From Vibrio syngnathi (GTDB lineage: Bacteria; Pseudomonadota; Gammaproteobacteria; Enterobacterales; Vibrionaceae): 64,000 nt of DNA. The stretch spans positions 868,001 to 932,000 of the forward strand of contig NZ_CP017917.1 of NCBI RefSeq assembly GCF_002119525.1, in the 5' to 3' direction. The translations under genes and the position numbers were made by a program. Below the pieces are notes generated by a model that searched no databases, was not told the origin of the DNA, and saw only the letters and a list, made by a program, of their open reading frames with translations. Shown here one piece after another: positions 26,034 through 35,086 of this stretch. Positions within the stretch are counted from its first letter, which is position 1. Each line of letters opens with the position of its first letter.

Positions 26034-27257
26034 ATGAATAAATCTAAGGTTTTTGGTAGTACTTTGATCATTGCAGGCACAACCATTGGTGCTGGCATGC
26101 TCGCTCTTCCACTTGCTTCTGCAGGTATTGGCTTTTCAACTTCACTTTTCTTGATGCTGGGTTTATGGGCGTTAATGGCCTTTACGGCTCTGTTAATGGT
26201 AGAGCTTCATCAATTCGCAGAATCTGACGCAACCCTACACACGTTAGCTCACACTATTTTAGGAACAAAAGGAAAGTGGATAGCGAGCTTCGCGGTGATG
26301 TTTCTTTTCTACGCTTTGTGTGCCGCATACATAGCGGGCGGCGGTGCGCAGTTTAACCAACGTATCTCAGATATCGCAGGCATTGAACTCAATGGTCAAA
26401 TCACCACGCTGCTATTTACACTATTAGTTGCAGGTGTTGTGACGATTGGTACACACAGTGTTGATAAAGTTAACCGTGTTTTATTTGGACTTAAACTGAT
26501 TGCGATGGTTTTGGTACTCAGCTTCCTAGCACCAAACATCACCTCTCAATACCTTATGAGCATGCCTCTACAACAAGGTCTGATTGTTGCTGCAATCCCA
26601 GTTGTATTTACCTCTTTTGGTTTTCACGGCAGTATCCCTTCAATTGTTCGATACCTAGATGGTGACGTTCGCTCTTTACGTAAGGTCATGATTATAGGTT
26701 CTGCACTACCATTGGTTATCTATGTTTTCTGGCAGAGTGTTACGTTGGGTGTGGTTAGCCAAGAGCAATTATTATCAGATACTAGCTTGGGCGCACTTCT
26801 AGTTTCACTATCGCAAACCGTTCATCAATCAAACTTAAGCTTGATCGTGGGCGTGTTCGCAGATCTTGCACTGTTGACCTCATTTATTGGCGTGAGCTTG
26901 GGGTTATTTGAATTTATGGGTGACTCTCTGAGTAAGAAACTAGGCAGTGCCAAACGAGCTAAAACAGCCGCAATTACTTTCTTACCGCCATTGGGTTTTG
27001 CTCTGTTCTACCCACAAGGCTTTATCATGGCTTTAGGTTACGCTGCCATTGCACTTTCAGTGCTTGCGATTCTTCTGCCGACAGTGATGGTATACAAGGT
27101 TCGTTACACAAATTTCTCAGTAAAACCTCACGCTACAGAATCAACTTACCAAGTGTTAGGTGGAAGCAAAGCGCTGTTTTTAGCGGGTAGCGTTGGCGTG
27201 TTTATCATTGCAATACAAATCCTTATTTCAGTAGGGTTATTACCGTCATTAGGCTAA
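26034..27257 (+). CDS. tyrP: Aromatic amino acid (tyrosine-type) permease
   Basis: The 407-residue protein has about eleven membrane helices and belongs to the HAAAP family. Signatures include FGSTLIIAGTTIGAGMLALP at the first helix and the central FGFHGSIPSIVRYLDGD. These permeases import tyrosine, tryptophan or phenylalanine with protons. TyrP is favoured by the TyrR-like box upstream and by the neighbouring chemoreceptor, an order I recall from the V. cholerae second chromosome. Substrate specificity is inferred, not proven. Confidence 0.82.
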   Translation: MNKSKVFGSTLIIAGTTIGAGMLALPLASAGIGFSTSLFLMLGLWALMAFTALLMVELHQFAESDATLHTLAHTILGTKGKWIASFAVMFLFYALCAAYIAGGGAQFNQRISDIAGIELNGQITTLLFTLLVAGVVTIGTHSVDKVNRVLFGLKLIAMVLVLSFLAPNITSQYLMSMPLQQGLIVAAIPVVFTSFGFHGSIPSIVRYLDGDVRSLRKVMIIGSALPLVIYVFWQSVTLGVVSQEQLLSDTSLGALLVSLSQTVHQSNLSLIVGVFADLALLTSFIGVSLGLFEFMGDSLSKKLGSAKRAKTAAITFLPPLGFALFYPQGFIMALGYAAIALSVLAILLPTVMVYKVRYTNFSVKPHATESTYQVLGGSKALFLAGSVGVFIIAIQILISVGLLPSLG

Positions 27258-27375
27258 TAAACCCATCGAGAGCAAAAATACTTGATTGATGTCTCATGAA
27301 CGATATATTGCTATCATTAATTTTCATAATAAATCGATCGGAATCACGTTTTTATTGAGGTCGGTTATTTAGAGT

Positions 27376-27405
27376 CCACGGTAAAGGATTTACCGTGGAG
27401 TTTTT
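27376..27405 (+). terminator. Terminator-like hairpin directly in front of the chemoreceptor start
   Basis: A 10-bp perfect stem (27376-27385 / 27389-27398) with loop GGA is followed by AG-TTTTT and then ATG 27406. The GGAG of the ribosome-binding site is at the stem's 3' edge. Confidence 0.7.
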
Positions 27406-28830
27406 ATGAAAGAAGTACAATTTAGAACGATAGACAAACTGTTTATTAAAATGTCGATTAACGACAAGTTTTGGGTCATTTTCTTGATCTTTTTCGCCGC
27501 TGTAGCAAGCCTCGCTGGCTTCAACTACGTCAACAAGGTAGAACAGATTGACGCAAGTGCAAAACAGCAGGTCGAGTTTCAATTGCAAGGCATTTTGTCA
27601 GCATCAGATTCCCCAGCTTCGGTTCGTTCAGTTAGCCAACAAACACGCCTTCAAGAAACCACTATTTCTAACACGGGTTCCGTGACTGCTACGGCACTGG
27701 CACAAGATGGCAACTACTACTCTCTTACCGTTTCAAATATCGATACACAGAATCAAAAGCAGCAAGCACTTTACTCTTTATTACTCAGTTTTTTATGGTG
27801 TGTGCCCTTTGGTCTTTTCTGTTATTGGGTAGCAACTTTCTTAGGTGGCGCACTGTGGGTGCTTTACTCAACCACTCAAAAGATTGGTGACGGTGACTTA
27901 ACGTCTCGCCTTGGTTTCCATCCGGGTCGTGATGAATTTGGCACGATTGGTTGCGCGCTTGACCGTTCGATGGATACACTAAGCGAACTCGTCAATAACG
28001 TAAACCAAAACGCAGCGACACTGAGCGAAACGTCAGCTTCTTTCGAAAAAGAGATGAAGCGCAGTGAAACACAGATTATGAGCCAGAATTCATCTCTAGA
28101 CTCTGTTGCTACGGCAATGGACCAGATGACGGCATCAGCGAATGAAGTATCTAATATTTCTGCACGTTCTACAGAGCAAGCAGAGCAAGATGCTCAACAA
28201 ATCAATGATAGCCACGCTATGGTTCAGCAAGCCATCTCAGAGATCACCACCCTTTCTTCTTTGATTGAACAAACCTCGTCTTCTGTTACAAGCTTGAATG
28301 TAAATACAAGCCAAATCAACGAAGTCATCACCACAATCAACGCAATTTCAGAGCAGACTAACCTACTCGCACTCAATGCCGCGATTGAAGCTGCCCGTGC
28401 AGGTGAACAAGGCCGTGGATTTGCAGTTGTTGCTGATGAAGTGAGAACGCTCGCTAGCAGAACTCAGTCCGCTACGGTTGAGATCCAAACGATGATTGAA
28501 CGCTTACAGCAAGAGAGTCAAAATATTGCTAAGATCACGGTACAAACGGTTGATCAAGCGCAGACCAGTAGCCAACTAATTTCACACATCGGTGATGACG
28601 TAAACTCGATTGCAGATTCCGCACAAGCGCTAATGGACATGAGTCTACAAATAGCAACGTCAGCTGATGAACAAAGCAACGTAGCGAATACCATCGCTGC
28701 TGAGCTTAATGATATACGAGGCCAATCAGACGTAATTAAAGATGTCGCTCAAAACTCTTCAAAGGGCGTGTCTAAACTGACTGAAGCATCGGTTTCTCTA
28801 TCTCAGACTTTGGCAAGATACCGCACTTAG
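27406..28830 (+). CDS. Methyl-accepting chemotaxis protein
   Basis: The 474-residue protein has a short N-terminal membrane helix (residues about 25-45), a compact periplasmic part of about 80 residues, and a second helix (about 125-150). A HAMP domain ([10 protein letters not shown]) follows, and then a long cytoplasmic signalling coiled coil. The hairpin tip [20 protein letters not shown] is the highly conserved CheW/CheA contact. The ligand domain is too small for a double Cache domain, so the ligand is unknown. Start alternatives are ATG 27406, with part of its Shine-Dalgarno in a hairpin, or Met16. A terminator follows at 28966. Confidence 0.92.
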   Translation: MKEVQFRTIDKLFIKMSINDKFWVIFLIFFAAVASLAGFNYVNKVEQIDASAKQQVEFQLQGILSASDSPASVRSVSQQTRLQETTISNTGSVTATALAQDGNYYSLTVSNIDTQNQKQQALYSLLLSFLWCVPFGLFCYWVATFLGGALWVLYSTTQKIGDGDLTSRLGFHPGRDEFGTIGCALDRSMDTLSELVNNVNQNAATLSETSASFEKEMKRSETQIMSQNSSLDSVATAMDQMTASANEVSNISARSTEQAEQDAQQINDSHAMVQQAISEITTLSSLIEQTSSSVTSLNVNTSQINEVITTINAISEQTNLLALNAAIEAARAGEQGRGFAVVADEVRTLASRTQSATVEIQTMIERLQQESQNIAKITVQTVDQAQTSSQLISHIGDDVNSIADSAQALMDMSLQIATSADEQSNVANTIAAELNDIRGQSDVIKDVAQNSSKGVSKLTEASVSLSQTLARYRT

Positions 28831-28843
28831 CACTTATCACTTA

Positions 28844-28945
28844 GTTATCAGTTATCAGCTATCAGCTATCAGCTACTTGCACTTAATGCTTATTGGTTTA
28901 ATAGCTTAATGGCTTAATGGCTTAATGGCTTAATGGCTTAATGGC
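28844..28945. repeat. Two short tandem repeat tracts after the chemoreceptor
   Basis: A 7-bp repeat (TTATCAG/CTATCAG, about four units, 28844-28876) is followed by an 8-bp repeat TTAATGGC with five exact units (28906-28945) and one degenerate unit before it. They are non-coding. Confidence 0.85.
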
Positions 28946-28965
28946 TCAGAATTGAGAACAAACCC

Positions 28966-28995
28966 AAGAAGGACTCATATAGAGTCCTTTTTTAT
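28966..28995 (+). terminator. Rho-independent terminator of the chemoreceptor gene
   Basis: Arms AAGGACTC / GAGTCCTT (28969-28976 / 28982-28989) are followed by T6 on the plus strand. Confidence 0.85.
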
Positions 28996-29163
28996 TGATG
29001 CTGATTGATAACCACGACAAATCCATACTCATCAATTATTAACATGAAGTAAGTCGCAAAGGAGGGATTAAGAGGAGCCAAAACTGTCCAATAATCGAGC
29101 TTAGGGGTAATCTATTTGAACGGGTCTTATTTTCGCTTACCCTTTTGCTGCAGGTGACACATA

Positions 29164-29379
29164 ATGAATAAAACAGATGCACCATACACCAACGACATCA
29201 CATGCCCTTTATGCCAACATGACGAATATCTACTTTCAGAAAGTGGAGAGAAGTTCACTTGTGCAGCATGTGGCTTCCACACTACACAATTAAGCAAAGT
29301 AGTCAGCCTTCAGTTGGGCTCTACCCCACCAAAGCTCCAGAGTGCGGTATACCACCACTTGAGCAGTGCTTGCCATTAA
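29164..29379 (+). CDS. Small zinc-ribbon protein (71 aa)
   Basis: The 71-residue frame has two CxxC knuckles, CPLC near residue 14 and CAAC near residue 33, a zinc-ribbon layout. A Shine-Dalgarno-like AGGTGA precedes ATG 29164. The C-terminal 19 codons overlap the 3' end of the HAD gene on the opposite strand, so the real end could have drifted. Function is unknown; a structural or nucleic-acid-binding role is common for such proteins, but this is inference. Confidence 0.55.
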   Translation: MNKTDAPYTNDITCPLCQHDEYLLSESGEKFTCAACGFHTTQLSKVVSLQLGSTPPKLQSAVYHHLSSACH

Positions 29380-30049
29380 TCCAAATCGAGATTTCTTCCA
29401 AACTGTAAATATCCTGAGCCGCTAGCTCTGCTATGTCGGCTTCAGTATCATCACTCAATGAACCTTCAAACGTTGGTCGCAATCTAAAAGATTGAATACC
29501 CGCACCAACCCCAGCTTCAATGCCTTTCACCGTGTCATCAACATAAATACATTCGTTTGGTAAAAAGCCCATGTTCATTGCGGTATACATGATCAGATCA
29601 GGCTCTGGCTTCCAGCTATTGGCATCAAAAGCTGAAAATACTTTGCCTTTGAAGTCGTCGAGCATTCCTGTCATTGCCAATGAAGATTCAACTCGAGATT
29701 TAGGCGCATTGGAAGCAATACAAAACTCGATGTCTTGTTGCTTGAGGAATTCAATAAGCTCGATAGCGCCATCCATCGGTTTTAAATGCCGTTGGAACAA
29801 GGCTTCTAATTCAGTGCGGTAAAGCGGCTCGAGTGTATCAATGGAGATAGACAGCCCTAAACGTTCTTGAGTATCCATTAAGATGTCAGCTAGCTTCCCA
29901 CCTTGAAAGTGCACATAGCAGTCATTAACGTTTAACTTAGCGCCAAAGCCAGAAAACACATTCACTAAGGCTTGGCAACACAGCTTCTCGCTATCGATGA
30001 GTGTTCCATCACAATCGAAAATTACACATTTAGTTTGTTCTAACCGCAT
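29321..30049 (-). CDS. HAD-IA family sugar-phosphate phosphatase (YieH-like)
   Basis: The 242-residue protein starts at ATG 30049 (Shine-Dalgarno GAGAG); the longer frame to 30100 is unlikely. HAD motifs are visible: DCDGTLIDSE with the catalytic Asp near residue 12, SNAPKSR, then KPEPDLIMYTAMNMG and VDDTVKGIEAG. The cap and motif order resemble the YieH (6-phosphogluconate phosphatase) and beta-phosphoglucomutase group. The substrate is not certain. The C-terminus extends beyond the usual end and overlaps the zinc-ribbon gene on the other strand. Confidence 0.85.
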   Translation of the reverse strand: MRLEQTKCVIFDCDGTLIDSEKLCCQALVNVFSGFGAKLNVNDCYVHFQGGKLADILMDTQERLGLSISIDTLEPLYRTELEALFQRHLKPMDGAIELIEFLKQQDIEFCIASNAPKSRVESSLAMTGMLDDFKGKVFSAFDANSWKPEPDLIMYTAMNMGFLPNECIYVDDTVKGIEAGVGAGIQSFRLRPTFEGSLSDDTEADIAELAAQDIYSLEEISIWINGKHCSSGGIPHSGALVG

Positions 30050-30257
30050 AGCTCTCTCACTCGCATTGAATTCAAGTTTTATCCTATAGTGTTCTTTCAA
30101 TACGCGGGATGATTAAGGTAACACTTTACCTATCAGCTCTTTTTTCTCTACGCGAAATATGCAGTGGATCACTTTATACCTAGCCATAAGCAACAGCACT
30201 CATTAAATTAATATGCTTTGAGCGACACCAATCACGACTTTATTTACCAATAAACCG

Positions 30258-32066
30258 TTAATTAACGACCAATTCTTCAATAACAATAGGTTTATCCGTT
30301 AATTCAATGCGACATTCAGCGGTGGCGGTGTCTGGATACGCATCACGAATAGCGACAAACTCGGGTAAGTGGCTCAATAGTAATTGAGTAAGCTCAGGAT
30401 CGAACTGACATCCGCATTCTCTCTCAAATAAATCGACAACCATCTCTAATGGCCACGGCTCCTTGTAACACCGTGCACTAAGTAGTGCGTCAAACACATC
30501 GGCAACGGCAGTGATACGAGCAAACAAGTGAATTTCGTCACCCACTTTGCCATTAGGATATCCGGCCCCATCCCAACGTTCATGATGCTCGTTGGCGATA
30601 ATTGCGGCCAGATTGGTAATATCACCGGCTCCACTTTTCAGTAAGTTATAGCCTGCCGTAGTGTGAAGTTTCATCACTTCCCACTCCTGCTCGGTCAATT
30701 TACCTGGTTTATCCAAGATTGATTCAGGAACTGAAATCTTACCCACATCGTGCATCGGGCTAATGATCTCTATCATCTCAACCTCGCGATGACTCAAGCC
30801 ACGATACTTAGCAAGTAACGCAGACAACTTGGCAACACGCTTAACGTGATTACCTGTTTCGCCAGAACGAGTTTCAATCGCCTCTCCGAGGACATGAATC
30901 ATATCCTTCTGAATATTCAGCGTTTGCTTCTGAAGTTTTAAAATTCGTTTGCTCTTTTTGGCTAGCTCTTTCTTTTGGCGCAAAGTGACAAATTGCATCA
31001 AAATAATCAGACTCAAACCTGCAATAACCATCGATAGGCCCAATAACAACTGAAAGTTTTTACGTATGAAAGATGATGGCTCATTAATGAATATAGCGTC
31101 ATCAGGTAGTGCGTTTGCGCTAATCCCATGTCGTTTCATTGCAAGATAGTTAAATACAAATCGTTTGTTGTCACCGGGAATTAAAGGAACAGTAAAACCC
31201 AGAGGAAGATACTTATCCAGCGCATTAACCGCCTGCTCACCCATGCTTTGTGAATGATTTACATAGCCGCCCAATACATCTCCCGAAATATAAAACTGCC
31301 ACAAAGCAAACACGGGAGCAGCACTTGCTTTAGACAATGTATCCGAAATCTCTTGATAAGTATGATACACACCTTGATTCAATTCGGTGTTGTAGTGACT
31401 GAGCAAAACCGCATCATCAGCAGAGATACCTTCTAAAAACTGGCTTGTATGTTCTAACGACAGATCGCGTATTTCGACCAAAGTGATATAGGGAAACTCA
31501 GCCATCACGCGATTCATTTCTTTCTGGATCAATTTAGAAGTGACACTGTAATCATTTACAAAATACAGCTTCTTTAGATTAGGTCTTAATTTAGAAATCA
31601 GCTCAATATTGACGTCTATCTGATCGTTCTCATAAAGCACGGTTGCTCTATCAGATACCGTATACATATCTGTACTGGAATCATTGATACCGGCAGCAAC
31701 GACAGGTGTGGAGCGATCAATCAAATTAGACAGAGATTCTAGGAAGTTGGCTGCGTTGTCGTCAGTCGCGATGACACCATCAAATGTATAGCCTTCATAT
31801 TTGGTGCGTAAGTAACCGGCGAGAGAATCGTAGTACTCTGGGCTATGGATGCGTTTTGAATCCAAATACTCAATTGAGAGTTTAACTTCGGTTTTAGATT
31901 GGCTGAGCGCACCGTCGATCCCTTTTTGGAAATCTGCAGTCCAATGGTAAGAAGGTTCGTATGAGTGAAAAACGAGGATGCGTTTGACATCCCAGTCATT
32001 GGCATAACTGAGAGAAGAATAAGCGCTAAAACACAAGACAGCAATTGAGGACAAAAGCTTGTACAT
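30258..32066 (-). CDS. HD-GYP phosphodiesterase with periplasmic ABC-type binding domain
   Basis: The 602-residue protein has a signal peptide or first helix (to about residue 22) and a periplasmic domain resembling ABC-type solute-binding proteins (about 25-325). A transmembrane helix (LGLSMVIAGLSLIILMQFV) and a cytoplasmic HD-GYP domain follow. Catalytic motifs are intact: ETGNHVKRV, HDVGK, ANEHHERWDGAGYP. HD-GYP enzymes break down c-di-GMP, so this is probably a ligand-sensing phosphodiesterase. The ligand is unknown; the sensory half looks like a purine or peptide-type binding fold. It is in the same direction as, and downstream of, a gene encoding an unknown protein. Confidence 0.9.
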   Translation of the reverse strand: MYKLLSSIAVLCFSAYSSLSYANDWDVKRILVFHSYEPSYHWTADFQKGIDGALSQSKTEVKLSIEYLDSKRIHSPEYYDSLAGYLRTKYEGYTFDGVIATDDNAANFLESLSNLIDRSTPVVAAGINDSSTDMYTVSDRATVLYENDQIDVNIELISKLRPNLKKLYFVNDYSVTSKLIQKEMNRVMAEFPYITLVEIRDLSLEHTSQFLEGISADDAVLLSHYNTELNQGVYHTYQEISDTLSKASAAPVFALWQFYISGDVLGGYVNHSQSMGEQAVNALDKYLPLGFTVPLIPGDNKRFVFNYLAMKRHGISANALPDDAIFINEPSSFIRKNFQLLLGLSMVIAGLSLIILMQFVTLRQKKELAKKSKRILKLQKQTLNIQKDMIHVLGEAIETRSGETGNHVKRVAKLSALLAKYRGLSHREVEMIEIISPMHDVGKISVPESILDKPGKLTEQEWEVMKLHTTAGYNLLKSGAGDITNLAAIIANEHHERWDGAGYPNGKVGDEIHLFARITAVADVFDALLSARCYKEPWPLEMVVDLFERECGCQFDPELTQLLLSHLPEFVAIRDAYPDTATAECRIELTDKPIVIEELVVN

Positions 32067-32126
32067 ACAATACCCTTTATATAAGACGGGGTATTTTACT
32101 TAGATTAACGCTTTCTCAAAGAATCT

Positions 32127-32621
32127 TTAATTCTCGATCCACACTTTATCGTAAGAAGCATGATCTTGTGCCCAAAAATCAAGGATCTGCTTAGCAAAAG
32201 CGTTGATACTTTGACCATTTCCAACCACAACGTCTGAGATTAGCAGAGAATCCTCCGCTTCTGTAACGATAGCGCTCGCTGCTACATCACCATTTTGAGT
32301 CCCTATGTATAAGACATGTTCGTCAGATAACATAATCTGACTCAAAAACTCTAACATGTGCGCCCTTTCGGTTTCATCTTGGTAAGCGCTGGCTTGGTTA
32401 AGTGAAAAAAGTACGGTCAGTTTATGGAAGTCGACTTTATGCAGTTCATCAATTTGGGAAGGTGTTTGATCTTGGGTGAGGAGTTGGTATGTCTTGGACG
32501 GGAGTTTGCTTTGATAAAGCTCTCGGCCTAGCAGGCTCTCTTTTGCGGGGTAGGCAATATCGAGTTGACTAAACAGCCATTGGTTTTTCTTCTGTACAAT
32601 TTCAGGTATTTCGTTATTCAT
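32127..32621 (-). CDS. Hypothetical protein (164 aa), possible GNAT-like fold
   Basis: The 164-residue protein starts at ATG 32621 (MNNEIPEIVQKKN), downstream of an imperfect AGGT site. It is soluble and acidic. The C-terminal half (DEHVLYIGTQNGDVAASAIV, then ISDVVVGNGQS) has the strand-loop-strand pattern of acetyltransferases, but no convincing acetyl-CoA loop is seen, so this is only a suggestion. It lies 17 bp after a small lipoprotein gene and is probably co-transcribed with it, upstream of the HD-GYP gene. Confidence 0.6.
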   Translation of the reverse strand: MNNEIPEIVQKKNQWLFSQLDIAYPAKESLLGRELYQSKLPSKTYQLLTQDQTPSQIDELHKVDFHKLTVLFSLNQASAYQDETERAHMLEFLSQIMLSDEHVLYIGTQNGDVAASAIVTEAEDSLLISDVVVGNGQSINAFAKQILDFWAQDHASYDKVWIEN

Positions 32622-32638
32622 TCTTTTAGTACCTACGG

Positions 32639-32755
32639 TTAGTATCCCCAAATGTCACAGCTATTTGGAAGACATATATTCGACTGAGGTGCCGAGCTAC
32701 AAGCACAGAGCATACAGAGCATGACCAAGGCCAACAAGTACTTTAAATGCTTCAT
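32639..32755 (-). CDS. Small lipoprotein (38 aa)
   Basis: ATG 32755 opens a 38-codon frame with a classic lipoprotein signal: MKHLKYLLALVMLCMLCAC, with lipobox LCAC and a short Cys-rich mature part (SSAPQSNICLPNSCDIWGY). It sits 17 bp upstream of the 164-aa gene, likely in one transcript. The Shine-Dalgarno is modest (TGGA). No family is recognised. Confidence 0.55.
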   Translation of the reverse strand: MKHLKYLLALVMLCMLCACSSAPQSNICLPNSCDIWGY

Positions 32756-32869
32756 ATTTTCCATTATCCAACAACATCCTTTAAGAACTTAACGAAAAGC
32801 TCTACACTCGTATTCAAGCTTTCAATATCCTTATAGTAAACAGAACTCTATAAATAAAAAGGACTTCTT

Positions 32870-33346
32870 ATGAAAAAAGCCTTAATAGCAGCGGGTATCA
32901 TCACAATGTTGGCTGGCTGTTCGGACAACGAGGTTGGCGACGTCTCTCTTGGATTCTTCACAATGAAGGATATCAAAATGTCTTCTTTAGATGATGATAA
33001 AATCGCAGGTGTGACTTGTCATATAGCTTCAATCGAAGCAAACCTTAGCCTTTCCGATCCAAGCGATAGCTCTATCTCTTGTCGTCAAACCGGTGAAATT
33101 ACATCAGAAATGATTGCTAAAATAGACAAAAGCAAATCTGGTGAAGTGGTATTCAAACAATCAAAAAGTATCTTCTTTAAAACAATGAAGGTTCGTCGTA
33201 TCTACGATGCAGAGAATCAATCACTGCTTTACTTGTCATACACCACGAAAGAAACAGAAGGCAGTTTCAAGCATAGCCTTTCAACCGTTCCGCTCTGGGG
33301 TACCGAGGCTTACGTTGATCCAGCAACACTCGTCCCAGCGGAATAG
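32870..33346 (+). CDS. creA: CreA family protein (lipoprotein-type signal)
   Basis: The 158-residue protein has an N-terminal lipoprotein signal (LIAAGIITMLAGC). The mature part contains DVSLGFFTMKDIKMSSLDDD, CHIASIEANLSLSDPSD and the late VPLWGTEAYVDP, all characteristic of the CreA family. CreA has no proven function. A membrane-anchored or periplasmic location is inferred from the signal. It is monocistronic between convergently and divergently placed neighbours. Confidence 0.88.
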   Translation: MKKALIAAGIITMLAGCSDNEVGDVSLGFFTMKDIKMSSLDDDKIAGVTCHIASIEANLSLSDPSDSSISCRQTGEITSEMIAKIDKSKSGEVVFKQSKSIFFKTMKVRRIYDAENQSLLYLSYTTKETEGSFKHSLSTVPLWGTEAYVDPATLVPAE

Positions 33347-33380
33347 GCTCACGTAAATGGCCTCAAGCGAAAAGTAAGAC

Positions 33381-33431
33381 GAGTCACCTGTACATACCTA
33401 ACCAACTGTACAGACATCGTACAGGTGACTC
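33381..33431. repeat. 13-bp perfect inverted repeat upstream of gsk
   Basis: GAGTCACCTGTAC (33381-33393) and GTACAGGTGACTC (33419-33431) are separated by 25 bp that contain another CTGTACAG. No T-run follows, so an operator or leader hairpin is more likely than a terminator. Confidence 0.7.
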
Positions 33432-33507
33432 TAAATGTAATAAAAATGAAAGAATCAGAAACAAAATGTGATATCATGCGGCAAAATTTTTTCACTGTAT
33501 TTTTCAT

Positions 33508-34812
33508 ATGAAGTTTCCTGGACAGCGTAAATCTAAACACTACTTTCCAACTCACGCACGTGATCCGTTGGTCAACCAAATGCAACAAACGCCTAAGCTT
33601 CACCGCGCAACAATTGTCGGTGTTGGTCAAACGATTGTTGATATCGAAGCCCGTGTTGATAACGCGTTCCTTGAAAAATACGAGCTGAGTAAAGGTCACT
33701 CTCTGGTATTGGAAGAGAGTAAAGCAGATGCCCTGTACGAAGAACTAGTTGAGCGTGGTTTGATCACGCATCAATACCCTGGCGATACTATCGGCAACAC
33801 ACTGCACAACTATTCCGTACTAGCGGACAGTAAATCTGTATTGCTTGGCGTTATGTCTAAGAAGATTGAAGTGGGCTCATTTGGTTATCGTTACCTTTGC
33901 CGTACTTCTTCTCGTATGAATCTAAACCACCTTCAAACTGTTGATGGTCCAATTGGTCGCTGCTATACGCTGATTTCTGAAGATGGCGAACGTACGTTTG
34001 CCATCAACGAAGGCCACATGAACCAACTACTTCCTGAAAGTATTCCTGAACAAGTGTTTGAGAAAGCATCAGCATTGGTTGTTTCGTCTTACCTAATGCG
34101 TGGCAAGCCTGAAGATCCGATGCCAAAAGCGGTGCAAAAAGCGATTGAATACGCGAAAGCGCACAATGTGCCAGTTGTACTAACACTTGGTACTAAGTAC
34201 GTGATCGAAGGTAATGCGGAATGGTGGCAAGAATACCTGAAAGAGAACGTAACCATTGTCGCAATGAACGAAGATGAAGGTGAAGCGTTAACGGGTGAAA
34301 AAGATCCTCTACTGGCGGCTAATAAAGCGCTTGAGTGGGTTGACCTCGTTCTATGTACTGCTGGCCCAATTGGCTTATACATGGCAGGTTACACTGACGA
34401 GCCTGCGAAACGCGAAACCACTTTGCCATTGTTACCCGGTAACATTCCTGAGTTCAATAAATATGAATTCAGCCGCGCTATGCGTAAGCAAGACTGTGTA
34501 TCCCCAGTAAAAGTGTACTCTCACATTGGCCCTTACCTAGGCGGCCCGCGCGAGATTAAAAACACTAATGGTGCTGGTGATGGTGCGCTTTCTGCACTAC
34601 TACACGACATGGCAGCAAACAGTTATCATCATGTGAATGTGCCAAATTCAGAAAAGCACGAACACACTTGCCTCACTTACTCGTCTTTGTCTCAAATTTG
34701 TAAGTACGCAAACCGTGTAAGTTACGAAGTATTAACTCAGCACTCTCCTCGCCTTTCTCGTGCATTACCTGAACGCGAAGATAGCTTAGAAGAAACATAC
34801 TGGGATCGTTAA
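33508..34812 (+). CDS. gsk: Inosine-guanosine kinase
   Basis: The 434-residue protein starts MKFPGQRKSKHYFP and has a PfkB-type ribokinase fold. The C-terminal catalytic loop NTNGAGDGALSALL carries the base Asp. An N-terminal segment IVGVGQTIVDIEARVD matches the first substrate loop. Length and ends fit E. coli-type inosine-guanosine kinase, which phosphorylates inosine and guanosine in purine salvage. It is monocistronic, with its own terminator. Confidence 0.93.
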   Translation: MKFPGQRKSKHYFPTHARDPLVNQMQQTPKLHRATIVGVGQTIVDIEARVDNAFLEKYELSKGHSLVLEESKADALYEELVERGLITHQYPGDTIGNTLHNYSVLADSKSVLLGVMSKKIEVGSFGYRYLCRTSSRMNLNHLQTVDGPIGRCYTLISEDGERTFAINEGHMNQLLPESIPEQVFEKASALVVSSYLMRGKPEDPMPKAVQKAIEYAKAHNVPVVLTLGTKYVIEGNAEWWQEYLKENVTIVAMNEDEGEALTGEKDPLLAANKALEWVDLVLCTAGPIGLYMAGYTDEPAKRETTLPLLPGNIPEFNKYEFSRAMRKQDCVSPVKVYSHIGPYLGGPREIKNTNGAGDGALSALLHDMAANSYHHVNVPNSEKHEHTCLTYSSLSQICKYANRVSYEVLTQHSPRLSRALPEREDSLEETYWDR

Positions 34813-34850
34813 TCTTTTTAGGCAATCCCTAAATAAAATTATCTATCCTA

Positions 34851-34882
34851 CGAAGGGCTGCTAGTATGCAGCCCTTTTTCTA
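34851..34882 (+). terminator. Rho-independent terminator of gsk
   Basis: Arms AAGGGCTGC / GCAGCCCTT (34853-34861 / 34868-34876) are followed by T-rich sequence. Confidence 0.85.
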
Positions 34883-35037
34883 TCAAACCCCAGATAACAG
34901 TAATTAAAGGTAATCAAATCGAATAGGTTGCTCGTTTAAGATTTGATCTCGCGCAATGACTCTTTAGATCTGTTATCTTCCAGCACATAATTAATGTGGT
35001 TTGCCTTTACATGGCAAATTTATACAGTACTATCGCC

Positions 35038-35053
35038 ACGCAAACGTTTACGC
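35038..35053 (+). promoter_or_regulatory. PurR box candidate upstream of fhs
   Basis: ACGCAAACGTTTACGC closely matches the PurR consensus ACGCAAACGTTTTCGT. It lies about 34 bp before the fhs start, where repression would be effective. Confidence 0.65.
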
Positions 35054-35086
35054 ACCACCTTTTCGGTTCTGATATAAGGATCAAAT

